Shown here: positions 12,870 through 23,310 of the stretch, in pieces | Numbering within the stretch: position 1 is the first letter of the stretch | How the letters are laid out: each line of letters starts with the position of its first letter | NCBI GenBank assembly: GCA_013368325.1 | Contig: JAACJK010000097.1 | Location: forward strand, 1 to 30,127 | Direction: 5' to 3' | Length of the DNA: 30,127 bases | Source: Ephemerocybe angulata | Taxonomy: Eukaryota > Basidiomycota > Agaricomycetes > Agaricales > Psathyrellaceae | Made by a program: the position numbers and the translations under genes | Notes under the pieces: model-generated | Databases searched by the model: none | The model's input: the letters and a program-made list of their open reading frames with translations, nothing else | Told to the model about the DNA's origin: nothing

Positions 12870-13000
12870 TTCTCGTCTTGGTCGCCGATTGGCCGGTGTC
12901 ATCGCCATCCGTATTGGCATCGCTGAGTGATTTGTAGCCTTGCGATCGAAGTCGATGAGGGTGGCGGCTTGGGATCTATGAGGGTCGAGCCTACGAAAAC

Positions 13001-14187
13001 GTGAGCATGCCTTCCGTTGGGTAGCCCAACTTACTAACCTGTGTCGTGCACCTCCAGCGCATGCGCCGTCGCTTTCGAATGCATCGAGGGCGGGAGCTGT
13101 CTCAACGACAACGCGAATGGTGACTTCTGAATCGTCGCACAAGCGAGCGTTCCCCTGGCACAGCTTCCCGTCGACGTCTCCCAGTTGTCGGTTGGTAGGT
13201 CCGGGTTATGTTCGCCTTGCTGATGATTTCGAGGTTGGGAATGCAGTCTCTGGTCGGGAGGTGGGTGCGTTGCTTGTGTCGCGAACCCAGGGCTGGCTCG
13301 AGAGTGCCGGCGTTTCGCATTTCAGCGTCGTGGACCCCTGCGTCGAGGACTCTCGTTTCCGTCGTCGGTTGGCCTCTGTCGTCGTCGTCGTCTGGGGTCA
13401 CGGATTTGCAGCCGTTGTGGGAAGGTGAGTGCGACGGCTTGCAGACTTGAAGCCGGGGCTACGAGAATGTGAGCACGTCGTTCGGTGTGTGAGGTCCACT
13501 TTACTCACCTGTGTTGTGCGCAACAGGGGCTGGTGCACGCTGCTTTCGGATCGGGGGTATTGTTGTGGTGTCGATTCGTTGCAGACCCTGTTGCGACAGC
13601 CACTGGCAACACGGGGTTCTTCCGTTGCCGTCTCTCGGCGGTCTGTCGATATTCCCATTGCCGATGACTTCGAGGTTGCGAATGAGGTATTTGGCCAAAA
13701 GGTGGGTGCTGCGATTGACATGTGTGCCGGAATGCTGACCGACTCCCAAAAGCTCGTCTCGGTTGTCGACAGGCCCGTGCCATTGCAAGTTGCTGAGCGA
13801 TCGAAGTTGTTGCGGGGTGGTGAATGCGACGGCCTGTGAACTTTGAGTTTCAGGTGTGAGCACGTCGCCTGATGTCGTAGAGGTCGGCTTACTGACCTGT
13901 GTCGCGCAGATCCGTGGCCGGTTCGCGATGCATTGAGAGGGTTGTCGGATGCGGATTCGTTGGTCCAAGTTTTCGGCGGTGACAGTCTGCGTCGCTTGCT
14001 GTCGTGATGTTCCTTCGCAGGGCTTTGAGGCTGAGAACGCGGTGTTGTGTGCGCTCCTATCGTCGCGGTGTTGGTCACATCGACTCGGGAAGCGCAGACC
14101 GGAGACCTTGAAGTCGAAGAATGGCTAAGAATCAATGACATCGAGTTGAATGCAACTGCAACCCACCTCAAGATCGCACAGCAGTAA
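13001..14187 (+). CDS. Modular exon-intron block, at least three related modules (copy 2), product unknown
   Basis: Module exons are 13058-13424 and 13527-13819, then a decayed third one (13910-14007 and 14021-14187). Modules 1 and 2 join in frame across a GTGAGT...CAG intron. Module 2 reaches a GTGAATG donor that joins module 3 in frame (start DPWPVRDALRGL). The cores align: LADDFEVGNAVSGREVGA, IADDFEVANEVFGQKVGA and GFEAENAV. Many differences between them are synonymous (TTC/TTT, AAT/AAC, GAT/GAC, GTC/GTA/GTG), which supports this strand and frame. The preceding introns share a 3' half of the form ttactNacctgtgt..cag, so exon and intron were duplicated together. Module 3 stops at TGA 14005-14007 and needs frame changes to reach its homologous VAVLVTSTREAQ segment. 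I cannot assign a family. It may be the continuation of the presequence-like ORF, or a degenerating gene. Confidence 0.45.
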
Positions 14188-15529
14188 AGAATCGCGATTC
14201 CCGAATATTCGAGTACGTCTTGCATACATTTCGCGTTTCCTAGTGGTATGTCAATGCAGCTCTGACGCATCCACGGAATGTGTACTCACCTGTTGAACCT
14301 GGCGGCAACAGATGCGGTGCGTCGTCGTGTTGTTGCGAGCCAGAGCCAGAGTTTCCGAGGACCTGCGACCCACGGAGTAGGATGCGCAGTGGTCGATGGG
14401 GTTGGCCAACCCAGAACGGGAGAGTGCGATCTATGCACGGGAGACGGGAGGACGAGAGGGGCGCGAGAGGGATAGAGCATGGGCCGAGTGGTGGCGGATC
14501 GTGCCAAAATGCAGGGTTGGAGGCGTTCGAGATGATCGAAGAGTGCCCGAAAAGCGGACAAGAGGGAGGATCGAGCGGGCGCGACTGATCGCGAGAGCCA
14601 ATCAGAGCGGTTGGGGCCAGGTGCGTTGATGCGCTGCAGGCTGCAGGGACATGCCTTGGGCTTGCGAGGGGGTGAGTCGCACGGGTATATTCGAGGCCAT
14701 GGTGGCTGGTGTGCGGTCGATGGCGCTGCGGTTCAAGTCGCTCGGTGCAGGCCCGGTGGCGACGAGACCCACCTCCACGTGAACGACAAACAAGCCATAG
14801 CAAACGCGTCCCCAAATGACGCGGGGGTGTTTCTTGCGGGCAGCACCATTCATGCCGCCTCGTTTATTCAAGACGTGTCAGACTAGAGTCAGATATCTAT
14901 TGTGAGTGCAGCTAGTTATTGTGTTGAAATGGGGACTATGAGAGCTCTTTTGGGGGCACTGCACGAGCCGCTTGGATTTCTCGTGAGTGACCGTGGGCGC
15001 GACGCCATTCCCGATATGGAACTGCGATCGCGAGCGGCCCGCCGCCGCGTTTCGAGGGAATAAGGTACTCCTGCTGGCACCACTGGGTCATTGTGCATCC
15101 CAGTGTCCTGTGATTGTGTTCTTGACCATCTGTTTAGCTTCCCTTGGGAAGATTAGACCTCCATTCCTCATGAGCGAGCCCTAGGAGAGCGGATGGCAGA
15201 TAACATAGGGGCACAGCCACGTGCTAACTCCACACTCACGGTTTAGGAAATGTTATCTGCCATCTGTGTGCTGGACTTTTCGCACTTGCAGGCTTTCGTT
15301 CCTCAGCTTTGTATACACGAGCAGCAGAACCTATGGAGAGACATATACTTCACGGTATGCAGAAAAGGGCATAATATTGCGAGGAATCGTGGGACTACAG
15401 TGAGCTGCTTCTGAGGGCGTCTTGGGAGTTGCCTAATTCGAATTCTTTTTGGATTCTTTTGATGCAGCCACTGGGATCTCCTTACCACCCGCTCTCTCTC
15501 ATTCCGACCCAACACCAGCGCCTCAGAAC
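14188..15529. other. Region between modular block and reductase gene (copy 2)
   Basis: It begins with what may be a fourth module intron: a GTATGT donor at about 14246, an actCACCTGTTG branch region, and a CAACAG acceptor at about 14311. The exon after it is open (start AVRRRVVASQSQSF) but not recognised. The rest contains the 15-bp inverted repeat and a C/T-rich stretch just before the reductase ATG that could be its promoter. I see no other gene. Equivalent regions are 5057-6396 and 23311-24648. Confidence 0.45.
15192..15264. repeat. 15-bp inverted repeat, copy 2
   Basis: Arms at 15192-15206 and 15250-15264, sequence and spacing unchanged from copy 1. It lies upstream of the intact reductase gene. 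Confidence 0.8.
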
Positions 15530-17022
15530 ATGTCACAAAGCCCATCGTAAGTGCTAACTGCTGGATGGACTCCAATACGCCAATCAACCGAGTCACATTT
15601 CAGATTGAAACACAAGATCGTAGTGACTCGGAACCTTGGCCCCGATGTCATGCCAATCCTCGAAGGTCGAACAGAGATCGACGTAAGCGGTGCACGCGAT
15701 CGCCACATATACTTCACCTTAGCTAACTGCGGCTGTCGCAGCTTGTGGTGTGGCCAGAAGATCGGGCCTGTGACAGGGAATGGCTCCTGCGGAACGCGAC
15801 AGGGGCTGCTGCGTTGGTGATCATGGTCTCTGATAAGGTAGGCGACATTCCTTATCCGTCTGGGCAGATCAGAGGGTGACTGCTGTAGATCGATGCGGAG
15901 GTACTTGATGCTGGTAGGTTACTGGTTGAGATGGCTCTCAATGCTTCGGAGGTGACATTTACTTCCAGCGGGCCCGGGTTTGCGTGCGGTTTCGACGATG
16001 TCGGTTGGCTACGGTAAGCAGTACTGGCTGTGCTGGGTCCGATCTCATGGTCGCTACAGAGCATGTCGATGTCCAGGAGCTCGCCAAGCGATCAATCGCA
16101 TTGGGATACACCCCCGATGTCCTGACTGAAGCAGGTAATACACGCCTTTCAGGTACTTAGCCATACTCACACCCGCCTTCTAGTCGCCGATGTCTGCATC
16201 ATGCTCGCACTAATGGCAGGGCGCAACGCGAAGCAGACTTCTGCACTCGTCAATGAAGGAAATGTAGGCTAATATATCTGGCATCTCTCCAGCTTAGAAA
16301 CTCACCCGTCGCTCAGTGGCCACAGTTTAGCTGGGCTCCATTCCTTTTCTGCGGCCCCCAACTTAGTGCCCCCAGCCCCTCCAGGCAACGCACAGCAGGG
16401 TTCATCGGCTTTGGGCGTATAGCCAAAGCCACCTTGGCTAGACTCGTCCCTTTTGGCTTTACCCGCTGCGTCTACGGTGCCAATCCCCACTCAACGAGAC
16501 AAGGCTCGAACGACGACAGCGACAAGGAGCTGGCTGATCGTCTGGGGTTGACATCGGTTAGAAGGGTAGATTTGGATACCGTGGCGTCGGAGAGTGATGT
16601 TGTGTTTGTCCTCGCACCTGGGGGCCCGTCGACGTACCATGTCGTCAACGAGGAGTTCCTGCGCAAGATGAAGAAGATGGGTGTGCTGGTGAACGCTAGC
16701 CGGGGGACGCTCGTGGATTCGGATGCTTTGGCCAAAGTGTTGAAGGAGGGTGGGATTTGGGCTGCTGGGCTGGACGTCGTTGAAGGAGAGCCTAATATCC
16801 CTGCAGATCATCCGTTGGTGCGCGAACCCAGGTAAACTACCTTCATCACTGAGTTTATCTGCTGGAGGGATTTTCTGACGGGATAAATCTAGATGCGTGA
16901 TTTTGCCTCATATTGGGAGTGCGACGAACGAGACGTGGGTGGACATGGCTTCGTTGGCTGCGAATAACGCTCTCGCGGCCGCTCTTGGGGAGCCTATGCC
17001 TTGTGCTTTACGTTGTTTGTAG
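15530..17022 (+). CDS. GRHPR-like: Glyoxylate/hydroxypyruvate reductase-like D-2-hydroxyacid dehydrogenase (copy 2, intact, 9 exons)
   Basis: The product is a D-isomer-specific 2-hydroxyacid dehydrogenase. By family it should reduce glyoxylate or hydroxypyruvate to glycolate or D-glycerate with NAD(P)H. Exons: 15530-15546, 15604-15682, 15742-15837, 15889-15913, 15969-16013, 16060-16134, 16184-16263, 16317-16831 and 16893-17022. They splice in frame to 353 residues; human GRHPR is about 328. The substrate-loop motif STMSVGYEHVD lies at about residues 81-91 and [13 protein letters not shown] at about 103-115. The Rossmann motif GFGRIA is at 170-175. Catalytic residues fit Arg268 (NASRG), Glu297 (GLDVVEGEP) and His317 (LPHIGSAT). 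The last glycine of GxGxxG is alanine (Ala175), so cofactor preference cannot be read from the motif. The introns are 46-61 nt. I chose the start because exon 1 (MSQSPS) joins [10 protein letters not shown] at a clean GTAAGT...CAG intron. The C terminus RCL is not a standard peroxisomal signal. The family is secure; the exact substrate is inferred. Confidence 0.93.
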
Positions 17023-18254
17023 GTGATGCGCTCGCCGCCGTTTGTCGGGAATTGCTTTTTATAGGTGAACAATTACCATTTGGGGCTAAAAGTTGAAAAA
17101 AGAGCTAACTTATTTACTTCAAAAAACATCTATTCAGGCTTTCAGACTGGTGCAACCCTTACTATGACTGAGGATACACATCTGTTGAAGATCGTGCAGA
17201 GCTCAGTCATAGTATCCCTCGGAGCGTCAATAAGCCCTTCGTTGGGGGAATGGAAACGAGATTTGCTGTCCTTTATACCTTCGTGTCCGCGCACGGACCA
17301 GACCCTGTGCTAACAACCGGCCATCCCGGCTGTCTTCCCTGTACGTACTACCTCCCGCTGTGTTTACGCTCTCTGTTCCTTGCTCCTCGTATTACTCTAC
17401 CTCGTTCCCTATCCTCTGGCCCCAGAGGTATATTCATCCCAACTGGCACTTGGGGTGAATAGTGTCCTCTAGGGAATCCAGCGGACTCCCCTCCACCCTC
17501 GAAATTTCCTTTCGGTTTCAATATGGTTGCTTGCATCCCTGAATTAATCTGTCCCGGCTCGCTTCCACAACGGGTAATGTGTCCGGCTTTTTTGCCTTTC
17601 CTCCAGGCTGTCTGAATATACAACTGACTAGTCTTACCCTAGAATTTTGACGCAATACGATGGCTCAAGATATGAATACGGTGGCCAGCTTTGAACAGAG
17701 TAGGGGGATAGTAGCGCGGGGGCGTAGCGTGTTCCAATTTGCACCCCTGTACCATGTACGTACGTATGCCAAGCGTCTCCCGAGTTCCGAGTCAGAAAAT
17801 ATATTTCGGTTCCATTTCAAGCTCAAGTCAATTGGGTAAATTGGTAATCCCGTCGACAGCCGCAGGGCTCGCCGCAGGGTGAAACGTATACGCTATCCAC
17901 ACCCTTCCTTCCTTCCTTCCTTCCGCCGGACCGCCGCTGCTTGGAGTCGAACCGCCCCTATGAACCGTTCACATTCGAGGGGCTCAGGCCTCAGCCTGCT
18001 ACAAGCCAAGTCACGGATGGGACAGAGGTCTCTCGAGACCGCACTATATTTGTAAGTCCACATCTGGTTTTTTGAGCAACAAACCAGTGACTTCACAGTC
18101 TCCATTATCCAGGGTTTCGTCCGTCAGTCGTGGATAAGCAAGGCCAACAAGCAACTCCCCATGGGCAACACATGCTGCTATACGCTTCCGGAATGTGCGT
18201 GCATTATTTCGTCACCAGAATGAGGACTTACTGGAGCCTATTCATCACAGCCGC
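17023..18254. other. Spacer after the reductase gene (copy 2)
   Basis: It holds the 3' flank of the reductase gene, the (CTTC)5 tract and a near-palindrome GGTCTCTCGAGACC (copy 1, 8890-8903). I see no gene, tRNA or transposon end. Equivalent regions are 7888-9117 and 26133-27363. Confidence 0.5.
17904..17924. repeat. (CTTC)5 microsatellite, copy 2
   Basis: Same five units as copy 1. Confidence 0.9.
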
Positions 18255-18733
18255 CTTCACCTCTCACTCGCCGGACGTGCAAACCCCTGATTTCGGAGCT
18301 CTGAGCCTACACCCACGCGGCCCAGTGAGGTATGCGGCCGACTCAACATTTCACGTCGGACCTGCATTGACGATCGCACGTCCAACAAGTTTCCCGGACG
18401 CCCAAAAATCGAATTTGCGAACTCTAACACTACACTTCAAGTTTGCGTGCGAACCATCCCAACCTCACACCCGGCCAGCGTACCCACCACGACGCAGTGC
18501 TCGACCACCACATATCCCAGGCGTGACGCGTCTCCCAACTCGAATCTGCGAACGCGGGCCACGGAATCACCTCAGCACGGCCCTCCGAGTGCACAGCTGT
18601 TGGACAACGGCCACAGTCATCCAAGGTCACACACTCCAGACACCCGGGCCCCCAGGGCCCACATCGACAATAGCTCCACCATCTTCTTTCTGGTCTTCAT
18701 TATCCTTAGGATATCGTTCTCCGGACCGTCAAC

Positions 18734-19326
18734 ATGCCACCTAGCTGCTCTCGGAACGTAATCCCACCTCCAACGTCGCTTCCAGACACTTACGACCTAA
18801 TAGCAGCGGCCACTATTCCCGCCTCGGCCCTCGTCTCAGCCCCATTTCCCGGAGCTCCAAAAATACCAAAACCTCACGCCAAGTCCCACTTGGCTTGTCG
18901 TGGTACGCCATCCTTTTTTCCACGCCTTCCCAATTCATTCTCATAACTCTCTATCAGTGTTCACAGATCTGACATTAATGGAAATCGGCGACGGCGGGAG
19001 ATCAACGGTCAGGGTGCCATCAATAACTCAGGGGATAGGCAGCATGTGAGTAGGATACCTTCATTCACATTCTACCTGAGATGCAAGGCTGATTTGTGTG
19101 TGTTTTATCCCCAGTTTCGCTTTCCGGAAGCCCCTGAAGTACCAGTCTGGACTCCTGAACTCTGCTAGAGAGCGAAGGCTACGGTACGTCGCCCATCCTA
19201 TCCCAATTCACCGATCCTAACTGAATTTGTGACAGCATCAGCGATTGCACTGGCAGCCAGCAACCAAGCCACACCAATGGTCCAGTGCATCGGGTGGAAG
19301 GGTTTATGTACACTGGGGGCAAATGA
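18734..19326 (+). CDS. Possible small S/T/P-rich four-exon gene (copy 3 reading)
   Basis: Product not recognised. Exons 18734-18902, 18967-19045, 19115-19183 and 19236-19326 join to 135 codons, from MPPSCSRNVIPPPTSLPD to a C-terminal GFMYTGGK. Introns of 64, 69 and 52 nt have GTACGC, GTGAGT and GTACGT donors and CAG acceptors; the last holds a good CCTAAC branch site. The N-terminal third is low in charge and rich in Pro, Ser, Thr and Ala, with no membrane segment. The reading depends on four G residues at about 19031. The other copies have five, which moves the end to a TAG in exon 3 (WTPELC). An in-frame exon upstream of the ATG is open only in copy 1. The splice signals are the best evidence; the protein is doubtful. 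Confidence 0.3.
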
Positions 19327-20901
19327 TAAGGTACGTACATTGCGCGAAGATCATGGGCGGCGGTGAATATTGACAGAAGCCTCGCAGCCGATTTTCATTT
19401 GAATTTTCCTATCCGGCATCTTCTCATTAAAGCCCGAGTATCAGCGAGAGCCCTCCAGAAGCCTTGAGGCTTGTAACCACTGTACTTGATAGACAGGCCG
19501 AAGTGTGCAGTCGGGTCGCTGAGAATACGAGCTCGGTTGCCAAAGAGTGTAAGCCCGCCGCCGGGCTATCCGAGCCTGTCTCGTAACCAACCGTTAACCA
19601 AACGGTCCCAATCAAACCTTCGCCGCCAAGGTACCCGTGTACAGCCTGGACCAACAGAGAGTATATTACCCACAACCCGCGCGTTGTGCCGGCTCACGCA
19701 ATGGCGTCGCGTAAGGTCCAAGCTGAAGAGGTTAGCTCCGGACCACTTTATTGCGACTGCCGCGTTTTCCCAACGTCTGAGAGATGTGAGAACATCCGAT
19801 AGTAGCCTACATAATGTATAAGTTACATATAGACTGAAATATACGCTTTAGAGCAAGAAATCTCGCTTTCCGGACGCGATTGGGCAAAGGCGGCGCGCGC
19901 GTGAACGGGCGCTTAAATTGGCGCCTCGCAATCGAGGCGGATTCCACACTGTCAGCGCAGCGTATGTGGTCTATCGCTCACCATATTATCTGACCTGTAC
20001 TACATACCAGTGGATAGAGTTCACTCCAGAGCATACGCGAGGCCTAAATGGCTCGGAGAAGGTGAGATCTCCGCACCACGTCCTCGCAGCACCATTCGGC
20101 GGAATACGCAACGAAACAGGCGTTATCCTACACACGGACATGTATGAACTAGCTTGAGTTAGCTAATGGTACGTAATAGTTCTGTTGGAAGATTTGGGGC
20201 CGATTTGCAGTTGGGTTTGCGGGGAGATTGGTGCGGGGCGCGCAGGGGAGGTACAGGACGAGCAGGACGAATGTCGGCTGTTTGGAGCATAAAGGAAGCC
20301 TGTACATAAAAGATGTAGCATGATTAGAAAGTATAAAGCTGTTTTTGCGGATATGGGTATAGTCATCCAAGTTATCGAGTTGAAATATCTCAAGAAACGG
20401 CGCATCTGTTCAAATGCGCTTTCAGGTAGATAACACTGTGTTTGAAGACTAGCGAGGCATACCCCAATAAGACAGCTCCAAATGCTCACTAGATACCACT
20501 GAGTATGCACCTTCTACCCCCCAAAGTTGGCCCCACACTCGATCCCATTCAACACATCATCTCGGAGACAACCCACTCCTCCTCATACCCGTACATCCGA
20601 AATGCATGCCCAAACCACCCGTTTCCCTACCTACCCGCACGCCAAGTGCCTCGCTTACCTGCCATCAGACACCTAAGATGGGCGCTGGCTGTCATCCCAT
20701 CCGAACAGCGAAAATTTCTTCGTTTCAATGAGCACAAACGGCGCAGGGAGAAGGGAGAATGCGCGCCGTACGCGCTTGCGGCCTTTCCGAAGACCGAGCC
20801 CAAAGTCTAAATACGTACTCCACTGGTTCTGGGCTACGCTGGTGCTGGCATGGCGCGAGATCTGGTGCTTGGCACGATCTCCGATATGCGGGGTGAAAGT
20901 G

Positions 20902-20999
20902 TATAAAGGCAGGGTGTGCGTGGGCTTGAGTTCCCCATCCCTCTCATCCCATCCCATTCCATTCTTCCCCTCTTCCGCTTTCTTTACACATCTACTCAG
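20902..20999 (+). promoter_or_regulatory. TATA box and pyrimidine-rich tract, copy 3
   Basis: TATAAA at 20902-20907 with the C/T tract ending at 20999. It precedes ATG 21180. Confidence 0.6.
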
Positions 21000-21595
21000 A
21001 CCACTCATCCGAGGGATTCCTGATCCTCCGATAGTGCTGTGTGCGCGTCTAGCCCGCATTGGCTTCGTCGTTGTCGCTGACTGGCTGGTAAGTCACTACA
21101 ACGTTGACTCGCTGCCGCTTAGAGCTTATCATCCACCCTCGGTCCCCGTAGCATTGGCAGCAACTTGAACCCCTATACCATGGCTAATGTCCAGGTCAGT
21201 AAATTGTCTTCTCTATGCTTTTTAAATCGAAACTGACGATGTCCTTATATCTACGATGATAGACTTGACAGGTCGCTGCACGCCGTTTGATACCATACAC
21301 CCAAGGTCAATTCTCGCCCTCTCAGACACCACACAGTCTAATCTGAGTAAACAGAATATATGCTGCGACGACGATGATTGAAAAGAATGAAAGTTTATTC
21401 AAAGGTATGCTACTACTATTACATTGCTCTACCATTTACTGACTTCTCTTCTCGATCTACCAACGGTTCCTTCCTCCACACCCAAACGCCTCCATCGCGT
21501 GCCCATGACACAGTTAGTAAGATAATCTATCGTCTCCCGTCTACCCTTTCACAACACGCTATACTCACCACCAATCCCCTACAACCAGAATCATT

Positions 21596-21996
21596 ATGCG
21601 CCTCGCATCCCGCCTATGGGTCGTGACTCGTCGATGCTACGCCACGACGCAAATGTGAGTGTCGATAACTCCTTGAACAACAGAATGTCAGACTGACCTT
21701 GTACCTGATTCCACAGCCCTTCAACCAAACCGACCGCCACAGTACACTCGCGAGCGTCAATACGTGCAGGTAAGTGATTGGCGACGGTAACGGATTTCGA
21801 ATGGCTGAGTTGTCTGCCTATTGACCAGTGCCCGCCAACGAAACGACGCTGCCCACGCACCGTTCCTTCGTCAACTCAGAGATCTATAGCATTGTGAGTA
21901 CATTGCACCCAGGATAGATCATATGAACGGTACTGACCTAGGCTAACATCACAGCTCGGAGCGTCAGATCTTCACGTCTTTGCCCTCCGCCGATGA
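21596..21996 (+). CDS. Presequence-like ORF, copy 3
   Basis: All four exons and their splice sites are present and give the same 72-residue product as copy 2, with the stop at 21994-21996 in CGCCGATGA. Intron 1 differs from copy 2 by one base (ACTCCTTG for ACTCCCTTG), which does not affect coding. Copies 2 and 3 therefore agree against copy 1 on the length of this ORF. Confidence 0.48.
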
Positions 21997-22127
21997 TTCT
22001 CGTCTTGGTCGCCGATTGGCCGGTGTCATCGCCATCCGTATTGGCATCGCTGAGTGATTTGTAGCCTTGCGATCGAAGTCGATGAGGGTGGCGGCTTGGG
22101 ATCTATGAGGGTCGAGCCTACGAAAAC

Positions 22128-23310
22128 GTGAGCATGCCTTCCGTTGGGTAGCCCAACTTACTAACCTGTGTCGTGCACCTCCAGCGCATGCGCCGTCGCT
22201 TTCGAATGCATCGAGGGCGGGAGCTGTCTCAACGACAACGCGAATGGTGACTTCTGAATCGTCGCACAAGCGAGCGTTCCCCTGGCACAGCTTCCCGTCG
22301 ACGTCTCCCAGTTGTCGGTTGGTAGGTCCGGGTTATGTTCGCCTTGCTGATGATTTCGAGGTTGGAATGCAGTCTCTGGTCGGGAGGTGGGTGCGTTGCT
22401 TGTGTCGCGAACCCAGGGCTGGCTCGAGAGTGCCGGCGTTTCGCATTTCAGCGTCGTGGACCCCTGCGTCGAGGACTCTCGTTTCCGTCGTCGGTTGGCC
22501 TCTGTCGTCGTCGTCGTCTGGGTCACGGATTTGCAGCCGTTGTGGGAAGGTGAGTGCGACGGCTTGCAGACTTGAAGCCGGGGCTACGAGAATGTGAGCA
22601 CGTCGTTCGGTGTGTGAGGTCCACTTTACTCACCTGTGTTGTGCGCAACAGGGGCTGGTGCACGCTGCTTTCGGATCGGGGGTATTGTTGTGGTGTCGAT
22701 TCGTTGCAGACCCTGTTGCGACAGCCACTGGCACACGGGGTTCTTCCGTTGCCGTCTCTCGGCGGTCTGTCGATATTCCCATTGCCGATGACTTCGAGGT
22801 TGCGAATGAGGTATTTGGCCAAAAGGTGGGTGCTGCGATTGACATGTGTGCCGGAATGCTGACCGACTCCCAAAAGCTCGTCTCGGTTGTCGACAGGCCC
22901 GTGCCATTGCAAGTTGCTGAGCGATCGAAGTTGTTGCGGGGTGGTGAATGCGACGGCCTGTGAACTTTGAGTTTCAGGTGTGAGCACGTCGCCTGATGTC
23001 GTAGAGGTCGGCTTACTGACCTGTGTCGCGCAGATCCGTGGCCGGTTCGCGATGCATTGAGAGGGTTGTCGGATGCGGATTCGTTGGTCCAAGTTTTCGG
23101 CGGTGACAGTCTGCGGTCGCTTGCTGTCGTGATGTTCCTTCGCAGGGCTTTGAGGCTGAGAACGCGGTGTTGTGTGCGCTCCTATCGTCGCGGTGTTGGT
23201 CACATCGACTCGGGAAGCGCAGACCGGAGACCTTGAAGTCGAAGAATGGCTAAGAATCAATGACATCGAGTTGAATGCACTGCAACCCACCTCAAGATCG
23301 CCAGCAGTAA
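22128..23310 (+). pseudogene. Modular exon-intron block, copy 3 (extra indels)
   Basis: Same modules, with copy-specific single-base changes that break otherwise open exons: gttggaatgc for gttgggaatgc in the DFEV core of module 1, gtctgggtc for gtctggggtc, ggcacacgg for ggcaacacgg in module 2, and an extra G in tctgcggtcgc in module 3. Near the end, tgcactgcaa and cgccagcag replace tgcaactgcaa and cgcacagcag. This opens a longer tail (23172-23366) ending in HTFRVS that copies 1 and 2 lack. Confidence 0.42.

Larger units (their letters stand above)
9118..18254. repeat. Tandem unit, copy 2 (9137 bp), best-quality copy
   Basis: Second full copy. It is the only copy in which the reductase gene (15530-17022) is open from start to stop, so I use it as the reference for exon coordinates. 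It still carries local indels, for example GCCAGG against GCCAAGG in the other copies near 10495 and a short CTT/CTTT difference near 17140. Confidence 0.97.

Noticed and set aside
13398..14270. A 290-codon open frame on the minus strand across the modular block, plus intron-like signals on that strand (CACAG then GTGAGTAAG, GTTAGTAAG or GTCAGTAAG)
   Set aside because: The minus-strand donors are reverse complements of the plus-strand branch sites (CTCAC, CTAAC, CTGAC). The frame is rich in Ser, Thr, Arg and Pro without a recognisable fold, runs through those introns, and is only partly preserved in copy 3. Synonymous-site differences between modules favour the plus strand. A minus-strand gene is not fully excluded.
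14240..14815. Minus-strand 191-codon frame and an ACCATGG context at about 14697-14703
   Set aside because: CCATGG is palindromic, so the context appears on both strands. The frame differs between copy 1 and copies 2-3 because of one G in a homopolymer, and the composition is Pro/Arg/Ser-rich with no recognised domain.
14929..15063. 44-codon ATG ORF (MGTMRALLGALHEPLGF...) present in all three full copies
   Set aside because: Conservation between identical units carries no weight. There is no homology, no splice context that fixes its frame and no recognisable motif. It could be an exon, but I cannot support it.
18130..18744. 204-codon plus-strand frame before the small S/T/P-rich gene
   Set aside because: It has no ATG at its start, its composition is Pro/Thr/Ser/Arg-rich, and its length changes between copies with single-base differences.
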